NCBI GenBank assembly: GCA_959347315.1
Contig: OY365813.1
Coordinates: forward strand, 20,555,854 to 20,619,853
Direction: 5' to 3'
Source: Bimastos eiseni
Taxonomy: Eukaryota > Annelida > Clitellata > Crassiclitellata > Lumbricidae
DNA: 64,000 nt
The notes beneath the pieces were generated by a model. The model was not told the origin of the DNA. It made no database searches and saw nothing but the letters and a program-made list of their open reading frames with translations. Of this stretch, positions 1-12,840 are shown piece after piece. The first letter of the stretch is position 1; every line of letters begins with the position of its first letter. A program made the position numbers and the translations under genes.

Positions 1-560
1 ATAAATCAGTCCGTGGAGCCTTTTTGCATCGACGTCCTCTCGACCGTGGTGGCACGGATGTGGTTCTTAGAGCGTTGTTCCTAGCCTCAACCCAGCTGCG
101 ATTCGTACCTCCTCGTTTGAGAGGCACAGCCTGGGGTAGTCAGTGGGGGAGGTAGCAACCAGTCCCCAGAATGAGGTGCTCGTGAGGCCAGCAGGCGAGC
201 ACGGTCGCGTGGATTGCAAGTGGACTCTTTGCAGACATTTTCATGTCTTGTCTGTTACTCTGCGGTCCCACTCTTTTTGGCGATGACTTTCTGTTCCTAT
301 TGGTGTCGCAGCACCTGTGATGTTCTTCCAAGCGTTGAGTGCATGGTATCCCAGCTGGTTCTGGGGGTAAGATGGATGCTTTGAGTTCGCTTGTACTAGC
401 AGCAGAAGCCAGAAAGGCAGCGTGTGCCAGCGCAGATGCACAACGAACTCCCAGACCACCTTCCCTCACCGGCAAAGACGCCTGGAGCCAACGATCATCG
501 TCAAGGTCCACATTCAGAATGAGTGATATCTCTCAACAGGTTGTCACGACCTAAGGTTCT
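1..560 (-). pseudogene. Broken LINE reverse-transcriptase C-terminal fragment
   Basis: Minus-strand translation gives pieces typical of the C-terminal part of a non-LTR retrotransposon polyprotein. They are spread over two frames: a piece with GGLGVR and AFLASAAST, then a piece reading NAWKNITGAA, then one reading SNEEVRIAAGLRLGTTL near the window edge. The last piece runs into an in-frame TAA where family members usually have a cysteine. The frame changes and stop show a dead copy. It continues beyond position 1. The LINE clade cannot be assigned from this much sequence. Confidence 0.7.
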
Positions 561-1536
561 AGCGTCAAAATCATAATATGTCAAAAAACCCTTGATGATT
601 GTTGCGCTGTAGCTGGTCTTTTACATTAAACAATATAAAGGTAATTTTGACACAGCATTACCTCAGATCTACAGGTCAGCATACCTACAATCATATTAAT
701 GACGCGCTGTTTATCGGTTACTGACGAAGTCGACAAATGTCACTTCTTTGGCGGGAAAATATCCAGGTTGAATTAGCTCATCGGCTGATGTTGATTGTTT
801 AAAAACTATTGGGTTCATAAACGCAGGTGTCTAATATAGGAATAAAATTTCTTTACAAATATTAATAACTAGTGTAGGTCCATACATAAAATTAATTTAA
901 ACACTTTAACACGTAGCCTAATTTATAATATCAAACAGTGATATCTATGTGAAGCCAGATATTAAAATCGAAATGACAGTCTTTATGCCTTTTATCACCT
1001 TATTGGCAATTTAAACGAAGAGGCAATCGCTAGAGGCTCTCTAGTGCATATCATGACGTATATCTTACGCCGTGGTGCATATATTACAGAGACAAACAGT
1101 TATGAGTATTGCATTAGTGTGGGCCAATACAGCCTGATAAGATCGACACTCCCTCTTGGAGAAAAAGCGCTCCTAGCGAAGACCTGAGCCTCTATTGGCC
1201 AGCAATTTTTGTCAGTCAATGAGATAGGGCGAATCTAGGACTGAGTTTCCTCTGGCCACGCCCCCTTCGTTCATATCCGTTCTCTTCGTTCGCAGCAGGT
1301 AACCAGTCGATCGGTTCAGAAAAATCTCGTCCTTTGTCCTGTAGCAGAAGAACATAATTTGATTAAGATTATGTTCTTCAATTATGATTACATGATTATG
1401 ATTATTATGATTTTGTAAAGTAGTGGTGTGAACACCCTGGGACCTTGAGGAACCGAGATCGAGACCCGTATCCCCCTAGGTCTAAGGTTTCCTTGTTTCG
1501 CAAGGCGGCGGCGTTAGTTAAAAATGAGATGTGTAG
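561..1536. other. Gene-free stretch with one perfect hairpin
   Basis: AT-rich sequence with no exon I can recognise on either strand. It contains one perfect 12-bp inverted repeat at 1347-1379 (GAAGAACATAAT, 9-base loop, ATTATGTTCTTC). I specifically looked here for the missing last GSS exon (a GGVAAG-type motif on the minus strand) and did not find it. Confidence 0.5.
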
Positions 1537-1556
1537 CAAGGCTGTTAACAATACTG

Positions 1557-1755
1557 GAAAAAAGTATTGCGATACCAATACCAATACTTCATCAAAAAAA
1601 GTATTGCAATATCAATACCAATACTTTTTCTTAAAAGTATTGCAATACCAATACCAATACTTCATCAAAAAAAGTATTGCAATACTAATACCAATACTTT
1701 TTCTTAAAAGTATTGCAATACCAATACCAATACTATCACCAATACTTTTTGGCAA
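1557..1755. repeat. Left subterminal repeats of the hAT element
   Basis: About six alternating direct and inverted copies of AGTATTGCAATACCAATAC, separated by short A- or T-rich spacers, so much of the block can fold on itself. Such arrays next to hAT ends commonly serve as transposase-binding sites; that function is inferred here. Confidence 0.75.
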
Positions 1756-1984
1756 GCAAGTTTCCTGTTTATTCACACATAACATAACGAAAAAGAAGTA
1801 GGCCTATAATTACACTATTATTTTTACATACGAAAAACCAGTAGCCTAGAATTACAATTATTATTTTCACATGTCAACGATCTGCATAATTACAATAATA
1901 TTTTTTTACATGAAAAAAATTAGAATAACTACAATTATTATCAAAATTATTATTTTCAAAAATGTGTGCTACTCAAGCGTGCTA

Positions 1985-2090
1985 CACGATGGCCTATCGG
2001 TCAGGCGCTTGCTCGCGTAGCATGTGGTTGCGAGTTCGACTCCGTGTAACGACCCTGGGCAAGTTGTTTGCGAACACACCCTTGTTACCA
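1985..2090 (+). repeat. tRNA-derived SINE remnant inside the hAT element
   Basis: The sequence has an A-box-like segment (TGGCCTATCGGTCAGG) and, about 35 bases on, a B-box-like GAGTTCGACTCC, spaced as in tRNA-derived SINE heads. No cloverleaf with a proper acceptor stem forms, so it is not a tRNA gene. Confidence 0.5.
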
Positions 2091-2844
2091 GGCAATAAGC
2101 TGGGAAGTAAACGGCAATTCCTACGATTTCACTGGCCCCGTGTCCAGGACCTTCGTCTATTGCCGGCTCAAGGGCCTAGGAAAAGGAGATGAGCACCTCT
2201 CCAACGTTCCGCATGGAATATGGGCTGACTTTACTACTCAATGATGTGCGTAGAGGGGGAAACACTATATCCGATCGTTTCCCTATTTATAGATTCCTTA
2301 TATTCTGTGACGAACTTCCACCCTGACCTAGATTTCCGGGGTGTAACCTATCTTGGGTCGACTGCAGGCAGGGGTCCATGTGCCAGGAGGCCGATGGCAT
2401 CCGCGCCCCATGGTCAAGAGGGGACTCATGGCTAGTGAGTCTAGGTTCTAGCCTAGGGAGTTTTTGCCCCTGCCCTGCATGATTTTCAGGTGGCCCAATA
2501 AGGGAAGCACCCCGGCTGGAGCGGGGCCACATTTGATAAGACCTTTTTCTATATATAAGTACAAAATAACTACAAATGCAACGATTTGATAATATTAATA
2601 TATCTAATTGAAATGACCAAACACAATCTCAGCAATGTCACGCAATTCTAACTATACTTTAGGAAGAGTCAGAGAGCTTATACGCGGCCACTTCAAACGA
2701 CTCTGAGGCGATCGTCTACCTCAGCCCAAACAAAGTGGATCGTCTGCTAAAATGTCTTACTATACCCTATAAGATTAAGCTAACTCTAGGCTGTATCACC
2801 GTGTCTCACCTCTCTTTCTGGCATCGGCCGCGCTCTTCTATCTC

Positions 2845-2969
2845 TCGTCCTTTGCTGCTCTCTCTGTCTCTCTCTGCTCGATCGGAGCAGAGAGAGATAG
2901 AGCACCATCGTCTTCCTCAGCCAGCCACCGAATGTCAAATCTCTCTCTCTCTCTCTCTGTCTCTGTCTC

Positions 2970-3006
<37 letters not shown>

Positions 3007-3010
3007 TCTT
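2845..3010. repeat. CT/CTGT microsatellite
   Basis: Pyrimidine-rich low-complexity sequence made of CTCT and CTGT runs. Translations on both strands are open only because of this composition. Confidence 0.85.
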
Positions 3011-3404
3011 TGTCCAGTCACCTCTCAAAGCCTCTGGCCCAGTGGTCAGCCAGTCAGGCAGTCCCATCTGGTCAGTCACCAGGCCAATGGCCGTTCTCCT
3101 TAGCCGGTTAGTCGGTCCACATTCCTTACTCTGGACAAGACTAGACACCAACACCTCTAGCAACCGGTTTAAACTAGTTCTACCCTAGCAGTCCGCATGT
3201 ACGAAATCTAACAGGCATGAAATTATACAGGTATATGCCTGCCTCTGCAGTTCTGTGAGGAACCAATTTCCTCACAATACACACAATATATCGCAAATTG
3301 CAACAAGAGACAATTATCTGAGTGCGATGATTTATTGCTCACCATTTCTTGATCCCAAAGATTTCAAGTGGAAGAGAAATATTAAATTTTTTTATTACGG
3401 TGAG

Positions 3405-3547
3405 AAAAAAGTATTGGTATCGCGTATCGATGACTGGCTACAAAAAGTATCGCGATACACCTACCCGAAAAAACTATCGCGATACACGCTGCGATACTGC
3501 AAAAAGATCGCCGATACCAAAGTATCGTGATACTTTATCGCGATATT
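3405..3547. repeat. Right subterminal repeats of the hAT element
   Basis: Repeated palindromes of the form GTATCGCGATAC and partial copies (TATCGCGATA, GATACC) end ten bases before the right terminal inverted repeat. They parallel the GTATTGCAATAC repeats of the left end, with CG in place of TG/CA. This difference could reflect CpG decay of the left copies. Confidence 0.7.
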
Positions 3548-3557
3548 AACAGCCCTG

Positions 3558-3720
3558 ATGTGTAGTGTAGTGGACGCCCTGCCCGGCTGCAGATGTTAAA
3601 TTCGACTCCTGTAATAACTCGTCATCATTCGCTCATACTGTATTTGTAATCATACTGCGGTTTGTCACTTTGAAATTAAACGAAGATTATTATTATTATT
3701 ATTCTTCTTATTAGTTTTAT
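3558..3720 (+). repeat. tRNA-like SINE with (ATT)n tail
   Basis: A TAGTGTAGTGGAC A-box-like start and an AATTCGACTCC B-box-like segment are followed by a body ending TTTGTCACTTTGAAATTAAA and an ATT-repeat tail. The 3' body (TCATACTG, AATCATACTGC, then ATT repeats) recurs at 40683-40797. It follows directly on the target duplication of the hAT element. Confidence 0.6.
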
Positions 3721-3836
3721 TATTATGATCATCGGCGTCGTCGTTGTCGTCATCGTCATCATCATCATCATCTTCGTCTTCACCTTCATTTTCATCATCA
3801 CAATAATTATTATCACTATCATTGTTATTATTATTG

Positions 3837-3866
3837 CTAGCTGGGGAACCCGACGTTGCACGGGTT
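3837..3866 (-). mobile_element. Helitron-like 3' terminus
   Basis: On the minus strand a hairpin (AACCCG ... CGGGTT) is followed about ten bases later by CTAG, the arrangement of a Helitron 3' end. The base after CTAG is C rather than the usual T, so the boundary is not canonical. The body and 5' end were not delimited. Confidence 0.45.
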
Positions 3867-4330
3867 GAGGCAGGTTTTTGGCCCTGGAGAGCAGGAAGAG
3901 GACGGCCTCGGGTTAACCAACTCCTCTACTGGGTGCCCCAAGTGTTCCCCAAGCGAATGGCGAAGGTTTCGAGTCAATAGCTGTAAAAGTGTGCAAATGC
4001 ATAAACGGACAGACAGACTGTATACCTGGTACCTGTACGATGTCTCCCAAACCGTTCATTCATTTATGACGGTGTGAAAGAAGAAGAGGTGTGACAGACA
4101 GATATCACGCGTACATACATGTCGGCAAATGTGGAGCAGGGTGTTTCGGTGACGCGCTTCTGGCGACTGAGAATGAAACTTTCCTTGGGGGGCATGAGGC
4201 AGGTTTTTGGCCTTGGAGACCAGGAAGATGGTGGCCGCGGGGTTCAACAAACCCCTCTACTGGATCTCCCAGGTGTTCCCCAAGCCAACGGCGAAGGTTT
4301 CGAGTCAATAGCTCTAAAGCAGTGCAGGCA
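3866..4330 (+). repeat. Two diverged copies of a 130-bp repeat
   Basis: Positions 3867-3990 and 4195-4325 align along their length. Shared blocks are GAGGCAGGTTTTTGGCC, CTCCTCTACTGG or CCCCTCTACTGG, TGTTCCCCAAGC and GCGAAGGTTTCGAGTCAATA. No reading frame is conserved between them. The second copy ends in an ATT-repeat tail (4370-4395). Confidence 0.7.
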
Positions 4331-4448
4331 GACACACAGAATCTTCTCTTTATGTATAGAGATCTCCGATTATTATTATTATTATTATTATTATTAACAA
4401 TAATGATAATATTAATTAGGCATGGTATCTTAACGAACCACTACTTAC

Positions 4449-6766
4449 CCAACCAAGGCGCCGAATATTCCCAGTTCGCTGGACATCTTCGTCAACTGGA
4501 CATCTTGACCGGAGATGATCTGGTAGTTTAGGACAGACATCGGCTGTATTCGCTCCATGAGAACGTATACTGACCTCTCATCGCACGCTCCAATCATCTG
4601 CAGAAGTGTTCGTATCTCCTCGTCGTATAGATTGTTCCCTGGTGGTAGGCAGGACATGGAGTCATCGAGACAGCATCATTATATAATGACACGGCGCCCC
4701 ATTGATTATCACCCCTCTCTCTCTCTCTCTCTCTCTCTGCTATCTGTCTGTTTGTCTGTCTGGTTGTCTCTCTTACCCCTCTCCTCCTCTCTCGCACACA
4801 TCTTCTCTCTGTCTCTCTCCCTCCCTCTCTATCGCTGTCTCTATGTGTTAGTCTGTCTCTGTCTGTCTCTGTCTGTCTGTACGCCTCTGTCTGTTTTTTT
4901 ATGTCTGTCTGTCTATCTCTCTCCCCACTGTTGAAACGTCGTTAACCTATGCTATCCGTGGTGGGATATGGTAACATGGTAGAAGGTGGATATATAGTGT
5001 AAGTATATGGTAGTGAAGAGATAGGGTGTGCTAGAGTGTGGTAGAGTTAAGTAGGGTAGAGTATGGTACGGTATAGTGCATATTAGAATAGGGTTTTGGT
5101 CGATAGGACAGAATTGGTATTACATGGTGGCAGTGGTGGGCACAAAAGTATTTTGAAAATAGAAATCTACTTTCAAAATAGAAAACACTATTTTATTTTG
5201 TATTTTCAGAATACTTCTGAAATGTATTTTGTAGAAGTATTTTCGAAATAGTTTTAAAAAGTATTTTGAAGAATTCCAAAATAGTTTTTCAAAATAGTTT
5301 TCCAAAATATTTTTATTAGGATTTCGATAAAATAATAATCCTAAGGACCTAAAAGCTCACGCCAACCAGTACTATCAATTTGTGGTATCAGCCTCAGGCC
5401 AAATAGTAGCCCTGCTTCAGTCTAATACAGAATCCTTGGACCCAAGGATTCCTTGGACCCAAATGCAAATCGGTGTGCTAATGGTTAAATTATAACATTT
5501 AATTACTCAGACACAGCCAGTGCAATACCTGATCCCGCATCCGGCATAATTAAAGGACGACAGTGAGAGAGAGACACACAGTGACAGAGAGTGAAAGGCA
5601 GAAATACTGGATGAAGACGAAGGAGGGTACCGACATTAGGAATATTATGCTTTAGAGGCTGTACATGCAGGAAACGGTCGAAACGGAGGCGTGAAAGAAG
5701 ATGACACCAAGATATCTCGGTGAAAGTAGAAGGTTGAGAGAAAGTGACACCGTGATGAACGTAAGAATTAAAGACGAGAAAAGAATGTAGGTCTATAAAG
5801 ATGGGCTAGGCCAAAAAGCAAGCATTCGTTCGAGAGACTGGTGAGAGTAAATGGCTAGAACAGTAACTATTGGCTTTGACTATCTTTATTAGAACTGTTA
5901 CACGGAAAAGTATAATGATTATCTTCTTTTTGAAGATAATTTTTATTTTCCTTTGCTGTTGATTAATTATACAGTCCAATTAAAGTCTACCGAATGTGAG
6001 GTCCATTGGTTCAGACAACTTGAGACAAGTCAAAAGAAACCGTGACATATAAAGTGCACAGTGGCCTACACTCATGCAAGGTAAAACGTACACACTAGTG
6101 AGTACGGATGAAAGTACAAAATGTTGATTTCTTAAAAATATTTTTCAAAAAAAAAAAAAGTATTTTCAAAAGTATTTTAAAAATAATATCTTATTTTGTA
6201 TTTTCAAAATACTTCTGAAAAGTATTTTGTAAAAGTATTTTTGAAATACTTTTGAAAAGTATTTTATTTTGTATTTTCAAAATACATTTCAAAAGTATTT
6301 TGCCCATCACTGCATGGCGGGTATATAGGGTAGCGTCGAGTATGGTGGGAATGCTGGGGAGATTAGTGTAGGGTGGGATAGGGTAGAGTAGAGCTTGGCA
6401 TGGTATTGTTGAATAGGGCAGAACATAGTATATGGTATATGACCGCTGGGTTGGCTATTCTAGTGCGTTGTCTACGCCATCGCCAGTTGTAAAGAGCAAA
6501 TCTATTGTGGTGATACCTAACTATAGAGATATTGCACTCACTGACCTCCACCCTCTCTTTGAGGTTTTAGCACGAACTTGTAGGGGTCACTGATTGCCAT
6601 AGCAACGTTCCTGTCTCCCTCTTCGTTCTGGAAACAGAAGAATTCGGTCCTATGGATACGAACGGGAAGAATAACAACTGGCAGGGAAAAGAATTTAGTT
6701 AGAACTTTACATTATACGATAATAGGGTTATGTACGTTTTAAAAAAGTTCTCGACTAAATAAAGCA

Positions 6767-6839
<73 letters not shown>

Positions 6840-9800
6840 CGACGACGACGATGACGACGACGACGATGATGTTGATGATGATGATGGTGGTGGTGGTGGT
6901 GGTGGTGGTGGTGGTTGTGGTGATGACTATAATAAAGCGATTTATGCCTAGGTAAAGTATTAAGCATGGTATGAGCTCAGAATAGGTATAAAACCATAAG
7001 CACAGTATTAGTATGTCTCAAGTATGCATTGAGTATTATACCATGTCTAAGGTATACTGTCCAGCGAACGTTGCTCGGATCCCTTCGGAGACTCCAGGGT
7101 CTACCATGAACCGTTCAACCACACCTGGTTTTGCCAGGGTCTGCTGGACCTTCTTTGTGCCAGCCAGGTGGTAGCCCGCGCTGGGGCAGACGACGGCCTT
7201 CGACCTTTCCATCATCAGACGACATTGCCAGTCCTCATCCGTTGCGAAGTCCAGAGGACTGTAGCAGGACCTTTGGTAGACGATAGCAACCTCCAGTCCA
7301 TCTCTGTGGAGACAGGTGTTACTTCCGGTTAGGTATTTAGTACCGGCAGGTGAGTGGTTACAAGGGAAGTCGATTAGCTATCATTCAGGATTCGTCAAGG
7401 TTTAAGCATCCTATATTGTGTCTCGCCTTCTATCACTCTCCTCCTCTGTCTCTTTGTCTGTCTGACAGTGTCTGTCGGTCTGTCTTTCTTTATCTTTGTC
7501 TCTGTCTCACTCCTTCTATCTGACTCTTTCATGCTTCTCTGTCTCTGTCTGAATCTCTATCACTATTTCTGTCTGTCTCTGTCTTACTCTTTATATCTCT
7601 GTCTCTCTCTGTATCTGTCTCTCTCTCTCTGTTCTCTCTGTCTCTATGTCTCTGTCTCTCTCTCTTTAAATGTAGACATAAATATATACAAAATTATACA
7701 TACATATATAAATGTGTGTAGGTGTGCTTGAGTGTATATGTATGTGCGTCTGTCTATCTCTTCCTAACGAATAAATATATCAATGACAAAACTAAAAATT
7801 AGCACATCATAGGCATATTGTTTAGTTGATTTTGCAAAGACCTTCGATAGTATTATATGCATAGGACCTTAATTATCGTGAAATGTGAAATTACAAATTA
7901 CGTACGGCACGTCCGATATAAAAACTCCTCTGATTTGCACGAATCCAAGACCCAGCCTGGGCCGGGATGGGGAGGGGAGGGGCAGCTGCCCCCTCACCCA
8001 ACCTGGTGACGCTAATGTTCGATACTATCAATCATGAATTATTGCTTCTTACATTGGAAAACCTAGTTATCCGAGACAAGGCCGTACCGAGGGAGCCAGC
8101 GGGCCGTGACCCAGGGCGCAAATGTGGAAAGTGCGCAAATTTCAGGATGTAATAACTTATTATTCCATAAAAGGCACCATTTTCAAAATATTGGGGCGCC
8201 AGATTGATGCTAGGCACAGGGCGCAAATACTATTTTCAAAATGCGGGCGCAATTATAGCTCGGTACGGCCCTGAACCGAGGTTCCAAAGAAAAGCAGGAG
8301 ACGCCAGTGAGACCCACATGACTAGTTTACGATCGGTCGTCAGTTGACCTCTGGTGTGTATGTCCTTGAGAGTCCTTCGAATGACCTTGACACGTCTGTC
8401 ACGTTTGTGCATCGAATATTCCAGTCGTCGTTGGTCGTAGGTGTTGAAGTCGGCCGCGTAGACCAAGAACAGGACGACAGCGCTACAAAAGAAACAAGTT
8501 CGCCGCCATATTGTTAGTTGGTCACCATTTTGTGCGCGCAGTTTACTTTTACACACTGGATGGGCCAACGTTATGTCAACACTTTCTAAATTGGTCCTCC
8601 ATTAGTGGATGTTCTGTAGGAGTATGGAACAAAGCCTACATGACAGACATTTTTCAGCGATATTGAAGGCCCGGTGTAGTCGCTCCCTTCGCTCTGCTGA
8701 GAGGGGTTCTTGTGGTTCCATTTTCCCGTACAACAACTATGCAAAACCGCGTATTTTCTGTGGTAGGCCCTATGGTTTGGAATGGCCTTTCTCTGAAGTG
8801 ACGTCTGTTCCATAAATCGTGTAGTGGTACATTTTATGGCCATTTGAAAACCGACTTTTTTGTCCTGTGTGCAGTTGTGAGCGCTTTTGAGTAGACTAGT
8901 AGTTACCTTGAAAGGGCGCTATATAAATGCTTGATTAAATGAAATTAGCTATAGATAGCGTGTGTGACAGATTGCCATCTTTTGCGGATTTCCAATCTCT
9001 GATATAATTCTGCCTCTTTTGGATTGAATTCAAGTAATCGACAATATCTATTCTCAATTGGTTCCAAGGACTGTTAGTCATTGCGTAAAAGTAATCGTGA
9101 TCTCCAAGCTTCTAAAGCGCTATTTTAAAGCCAAGCGCAGGGCAGGGCAGGGCATCAACTTATTCACGAACGCCAATACCGTAGTTAAAAAATCCGGTAT
9201 GCCCTTGCGAGATGTTATTCAAACTGAGCTTTATAATATCGACTGAGGTTGAGGAATGTATGTAGGCCTATGAAATGCATCATCCATACATGCACAATGT
9301 ATCTTATTTATGCGTACACGTGTGTGTCAATTTGGCATAGCGCCGTTTGATATAGCGCCGTTTGATATAGCGCCGTTTGTGGTATGTCTCGCACTAACAC
9401 TTCAAACGACGCCGCTTCCGTGTAAACAGAAAATTTCGCTATTTTTATTGTTATTGCTATTGTGTTTTTAAACGGTTTCTCCTTGCGTACTTGATGTTAC
9501 CGTAGAGATTCCACGTCGTTACAATTGCTTCTGCCATTCCATCGGAGGCTCGGTTGATTGGAACCTACAGATGACGATATTAAAAGATCATTGTCAGATA
9601 ACTATCTACAGATATAAAGAAGAAATGTATGTGTCAGTATCTCTGTATGTACCTCAAAAACCTTTGATGAACTCAAGCGATTACTCCAAAATTTTAAAGG
9701 AATATTTTTTAGCAGCCGAGTTAAACAACTCTTTTGGGGTTCGCGAGCACAAAATGTTACCCTTTGCCCATGCCCGCCCCCCAGTAAAGTGGCATTTACA

Positions 9801-12757
9801 ATATGTGCAATAACCTACCAAGAGAAATTAGAAAGCCATTGCTTCTCTCAGGGCCAGTTTTGTGTGGTATGCTGTTCATACAAGCGTAGGAAGTTAAAAA
9901 AAGTTATGTTTTAGCTCCGGGAGGAAAGTTTAAAAATGTGGTTCAACCCGGGCGAAGCTGGGTACTTCAGCTAGTTTATGATTAAAAAAATGCCATAAAA
10001 TACCTCAAGACCGTCGCTGTATCTCAGATCATTTAGCATAGTTAGTTGAAGCTTAAGTTTAGCGACACTGTGTGATAGCATAGATCATTATAGCGTCGCC
10101 CTCCTCCTTTATCCAGGCTTAGGACTGGCAGAGTGCGAACAGTGGAGGAGTTACTTGGCCTAAACATTAGTTATACGCTTCTGTGTGCTTGAGCTGAACG
10201 AATAGTCAGGCCTCTGCCTTCGTTTGCTGCAGCTGGTATTGGCTAATAAGGTGCAATTCTTTATTTAAACGAGCATGTCAACCTTTTTAGCATGTTTTAA
10301 GTTACTTATAGTGGGAATCAACTGAACGAGATGACAGAAAATTTGTTTATATGCGGCCCTAAACAGCAGGGAATTTGGCCCTGCTGTGACCAACATAATA
10401 TTTCTCTTTCGTACGGTGAAATGTCACTGTCATAATTTATTGGACCGATAAATTGATGGCTATGGCTTTAAGACGGATTCTATACCGGACGAGATTATAG
10501 TTACAGGATGGAGCTGGATAGTAACTCTTGAAGAAGTGAAACCTTTTGTTTGGACTATAAGAGCCCAATGTGTGGTGAACATAAATCCTGCTTATGTTCA
10601 GATCAGGAGGATATCTGGGGATGAGAAAACAGATCGAAGTTATCTGAACACGACACGATCATGATCTAGCTCTGATCATGATCCAATTGTGATCTCATGA
10701 TGATCCTGACCTGATCATAGCCTCCTGAACCGTTATTTGACCGTAAGTTCTTACGTTTTCGACTTTATCGTAAAAACCATGCTCTTCCAGCATAAACCTG
10801 AAATAGCAAACGACAAACTGTGCCTTACTGAGGAGAATATCTTTCTGGAGTTTATAAAGTCGAAGACTCGATATGTCTCGGAGCAAAGGTCTCCAGATAA
10901 TTGTAAGCCTACTCTAATACTACTAACGCTGCGACTACTTCCCATTAGTAATGCTACTTGTACTTGTACCACTACTAGTTCTGCTACTACTAATACACAC
11001 GTTGACTTATTCACTTAGTCCAGCCATCCAAGCGGTGGTAGAGGCACAGACTAGAGATGGACCGAGTTTGAATTTCTTACCGAGTCCGAGTGCCGAGTAT
11101 TACAATTTCAATTTTGCCAAGTCCGAGTCTGAGTTTTGAATATCTATGTATACTAAATGTCTCATTCTCTTGATTTTAGTTTGGCGGTTTGCACCACTTT
11201 TATGATTTGTTTTAGTTTTGCATTAGTTTACACTATAGAAAGTGTAACAGGTAAGCACTCTCTACTAGTAGCAGTATTAGTGTTTTTAATTAGTTCGATT
11301 GTCGTTTTGTAATTAAAAACAAAGTTTCGGTTCAGCCCTTCTATAGATGCTGACTTAGACAGGTCATGAGTCACCTGTGATAGGGGTAGAGGCGTTGACT
11401 TAGGCCTGCCATCCCTGCCGCCATAGTGTTGAACTCGACCTGACGCAGAGTGAAGGCCGCATCTGGAGAGAGTAGCCGAGGCTCCACCTTTCGTAGCATT
11501 CCGTCTGGATGCAAGATTGGCGGATCGTCGAGGCGATAGTCGACCATGTAGTCCGAACGGTTCATGGCCAACGAGATCGGCTGTAAAACAGCAGTATCAG
11601 GTTCGGTTTCGAATGGCTTACTTTCAGTCTTAGTCTCGAATTCTTACTTTCAGTTTCTGTTTACAATTCTTATTATCTGTTTCGGTTTCGGATGTTTAAC
11701 TTTCAGTTTCGGTTTAAAATTCTTATTATCAATTCGATTTCGGATGCCTTACTACCAGTTTCGGTTTAGAACTCTTACTTTCAGTTTCGGTTACCGACAA
11801 CTTACTTTCAGTTTCTAATTCTTACTTTCAGTGTCTGTCAGTTTCGAATGTCTTACTTTCAGTTTCGTTTTTGAATTCTTATTATCAGTTTTGATTTCGT
11901 GTGCCTTACTTTCAGTTTTAGGTTTTTTGTTTGATCTAATTAGTCCGTTATAATTAGGCTTATATATGGCTTCGGTTGACACCGTTTTGCAGGTGTCTAA
12001 TTGTAGCACTGCATAATGCGACGCCTAACGAAATCTTTTGGCTTCTATAACCGCTGACGCCTACCATTCTTACATCGATCATTTGACTGTCAAATTGCTA
12101 TCCACAGCACGTGGACGAAAAGCAATAATGAATGCAATTGCAGCAATCCCATTTAAATGATCACGCATTTCCCGTTCTTTTGCTTAGGTCCCTATAATAA
12201 ATCTGCAAAAGGTTGGGAACAGCTGAATTACAGTATAACACAATAATTGAACATTACTTCTTTAGTCCACTGGCTTGCTATCATTTACTTTTACAATTAA
12301 ATTATTTTAATGCAACTTTTGCGGCTCATTGAAAAGTGACGCCCCTAGGTGAGGGCCTTGAAAAACGATGGCGCTTAATTACCTGTTGAACGCCCTCTTC
12401 TCTTACAGTCTCGTATATGTCGAATATTCGCTTTGTGAAGTCGTCGCTTTTCATAACACTGTAAAGTGAATATAGTTACGTATCAGAATTTCCTTACAAT
12501 GATCCACACGTCGAGTAAATGCGACGATAGAAATTGGATTATTCAATGACAGTCAGTCGGTCGGTCGGTCGGTCGGTCGGTCGGTCGGTCGGTCGGTCGG
12601 TCGGTCAGACAGTCAATAAATCAATCAATCAGTGAGTCACTCACTCAGTCAGTCAGCCAGACACTCAGTCAGTCAACCAATTTATCAATCCGTGAGTCAG
12701 TGAATCAGTTAGTCAGTCAGCCATCCAGCCAGCCAGCCAGCCTGCCAGCCAGTCAGT

Positions 12758-12840
<83 letters not shown>

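Larger units (their letters stand above)
1537..3557. mobile_element. hAT-type DNA transposon, non-autonomous, with 8-bp target duplication
   Basis: The left end reads CAAGGCTGTTAACA and the right end, read inward, CAGGGCTGTTAATA: terminal inverted repeats of the hAT type. They are flanked by a perfect 8-bp direct repeat ATGTGTAG at 1529-1536 and 3558-3565. Just inside both ends lie palindromic subterminal repeats (separate entries). The 2.0-kb interior carries a tRNA-like SINE remnant and pyrimidine microsatellite but no transposase reading frame. It lies beyond GSS exon 10, probably in the last GSS intron. Confidence 0.88.
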
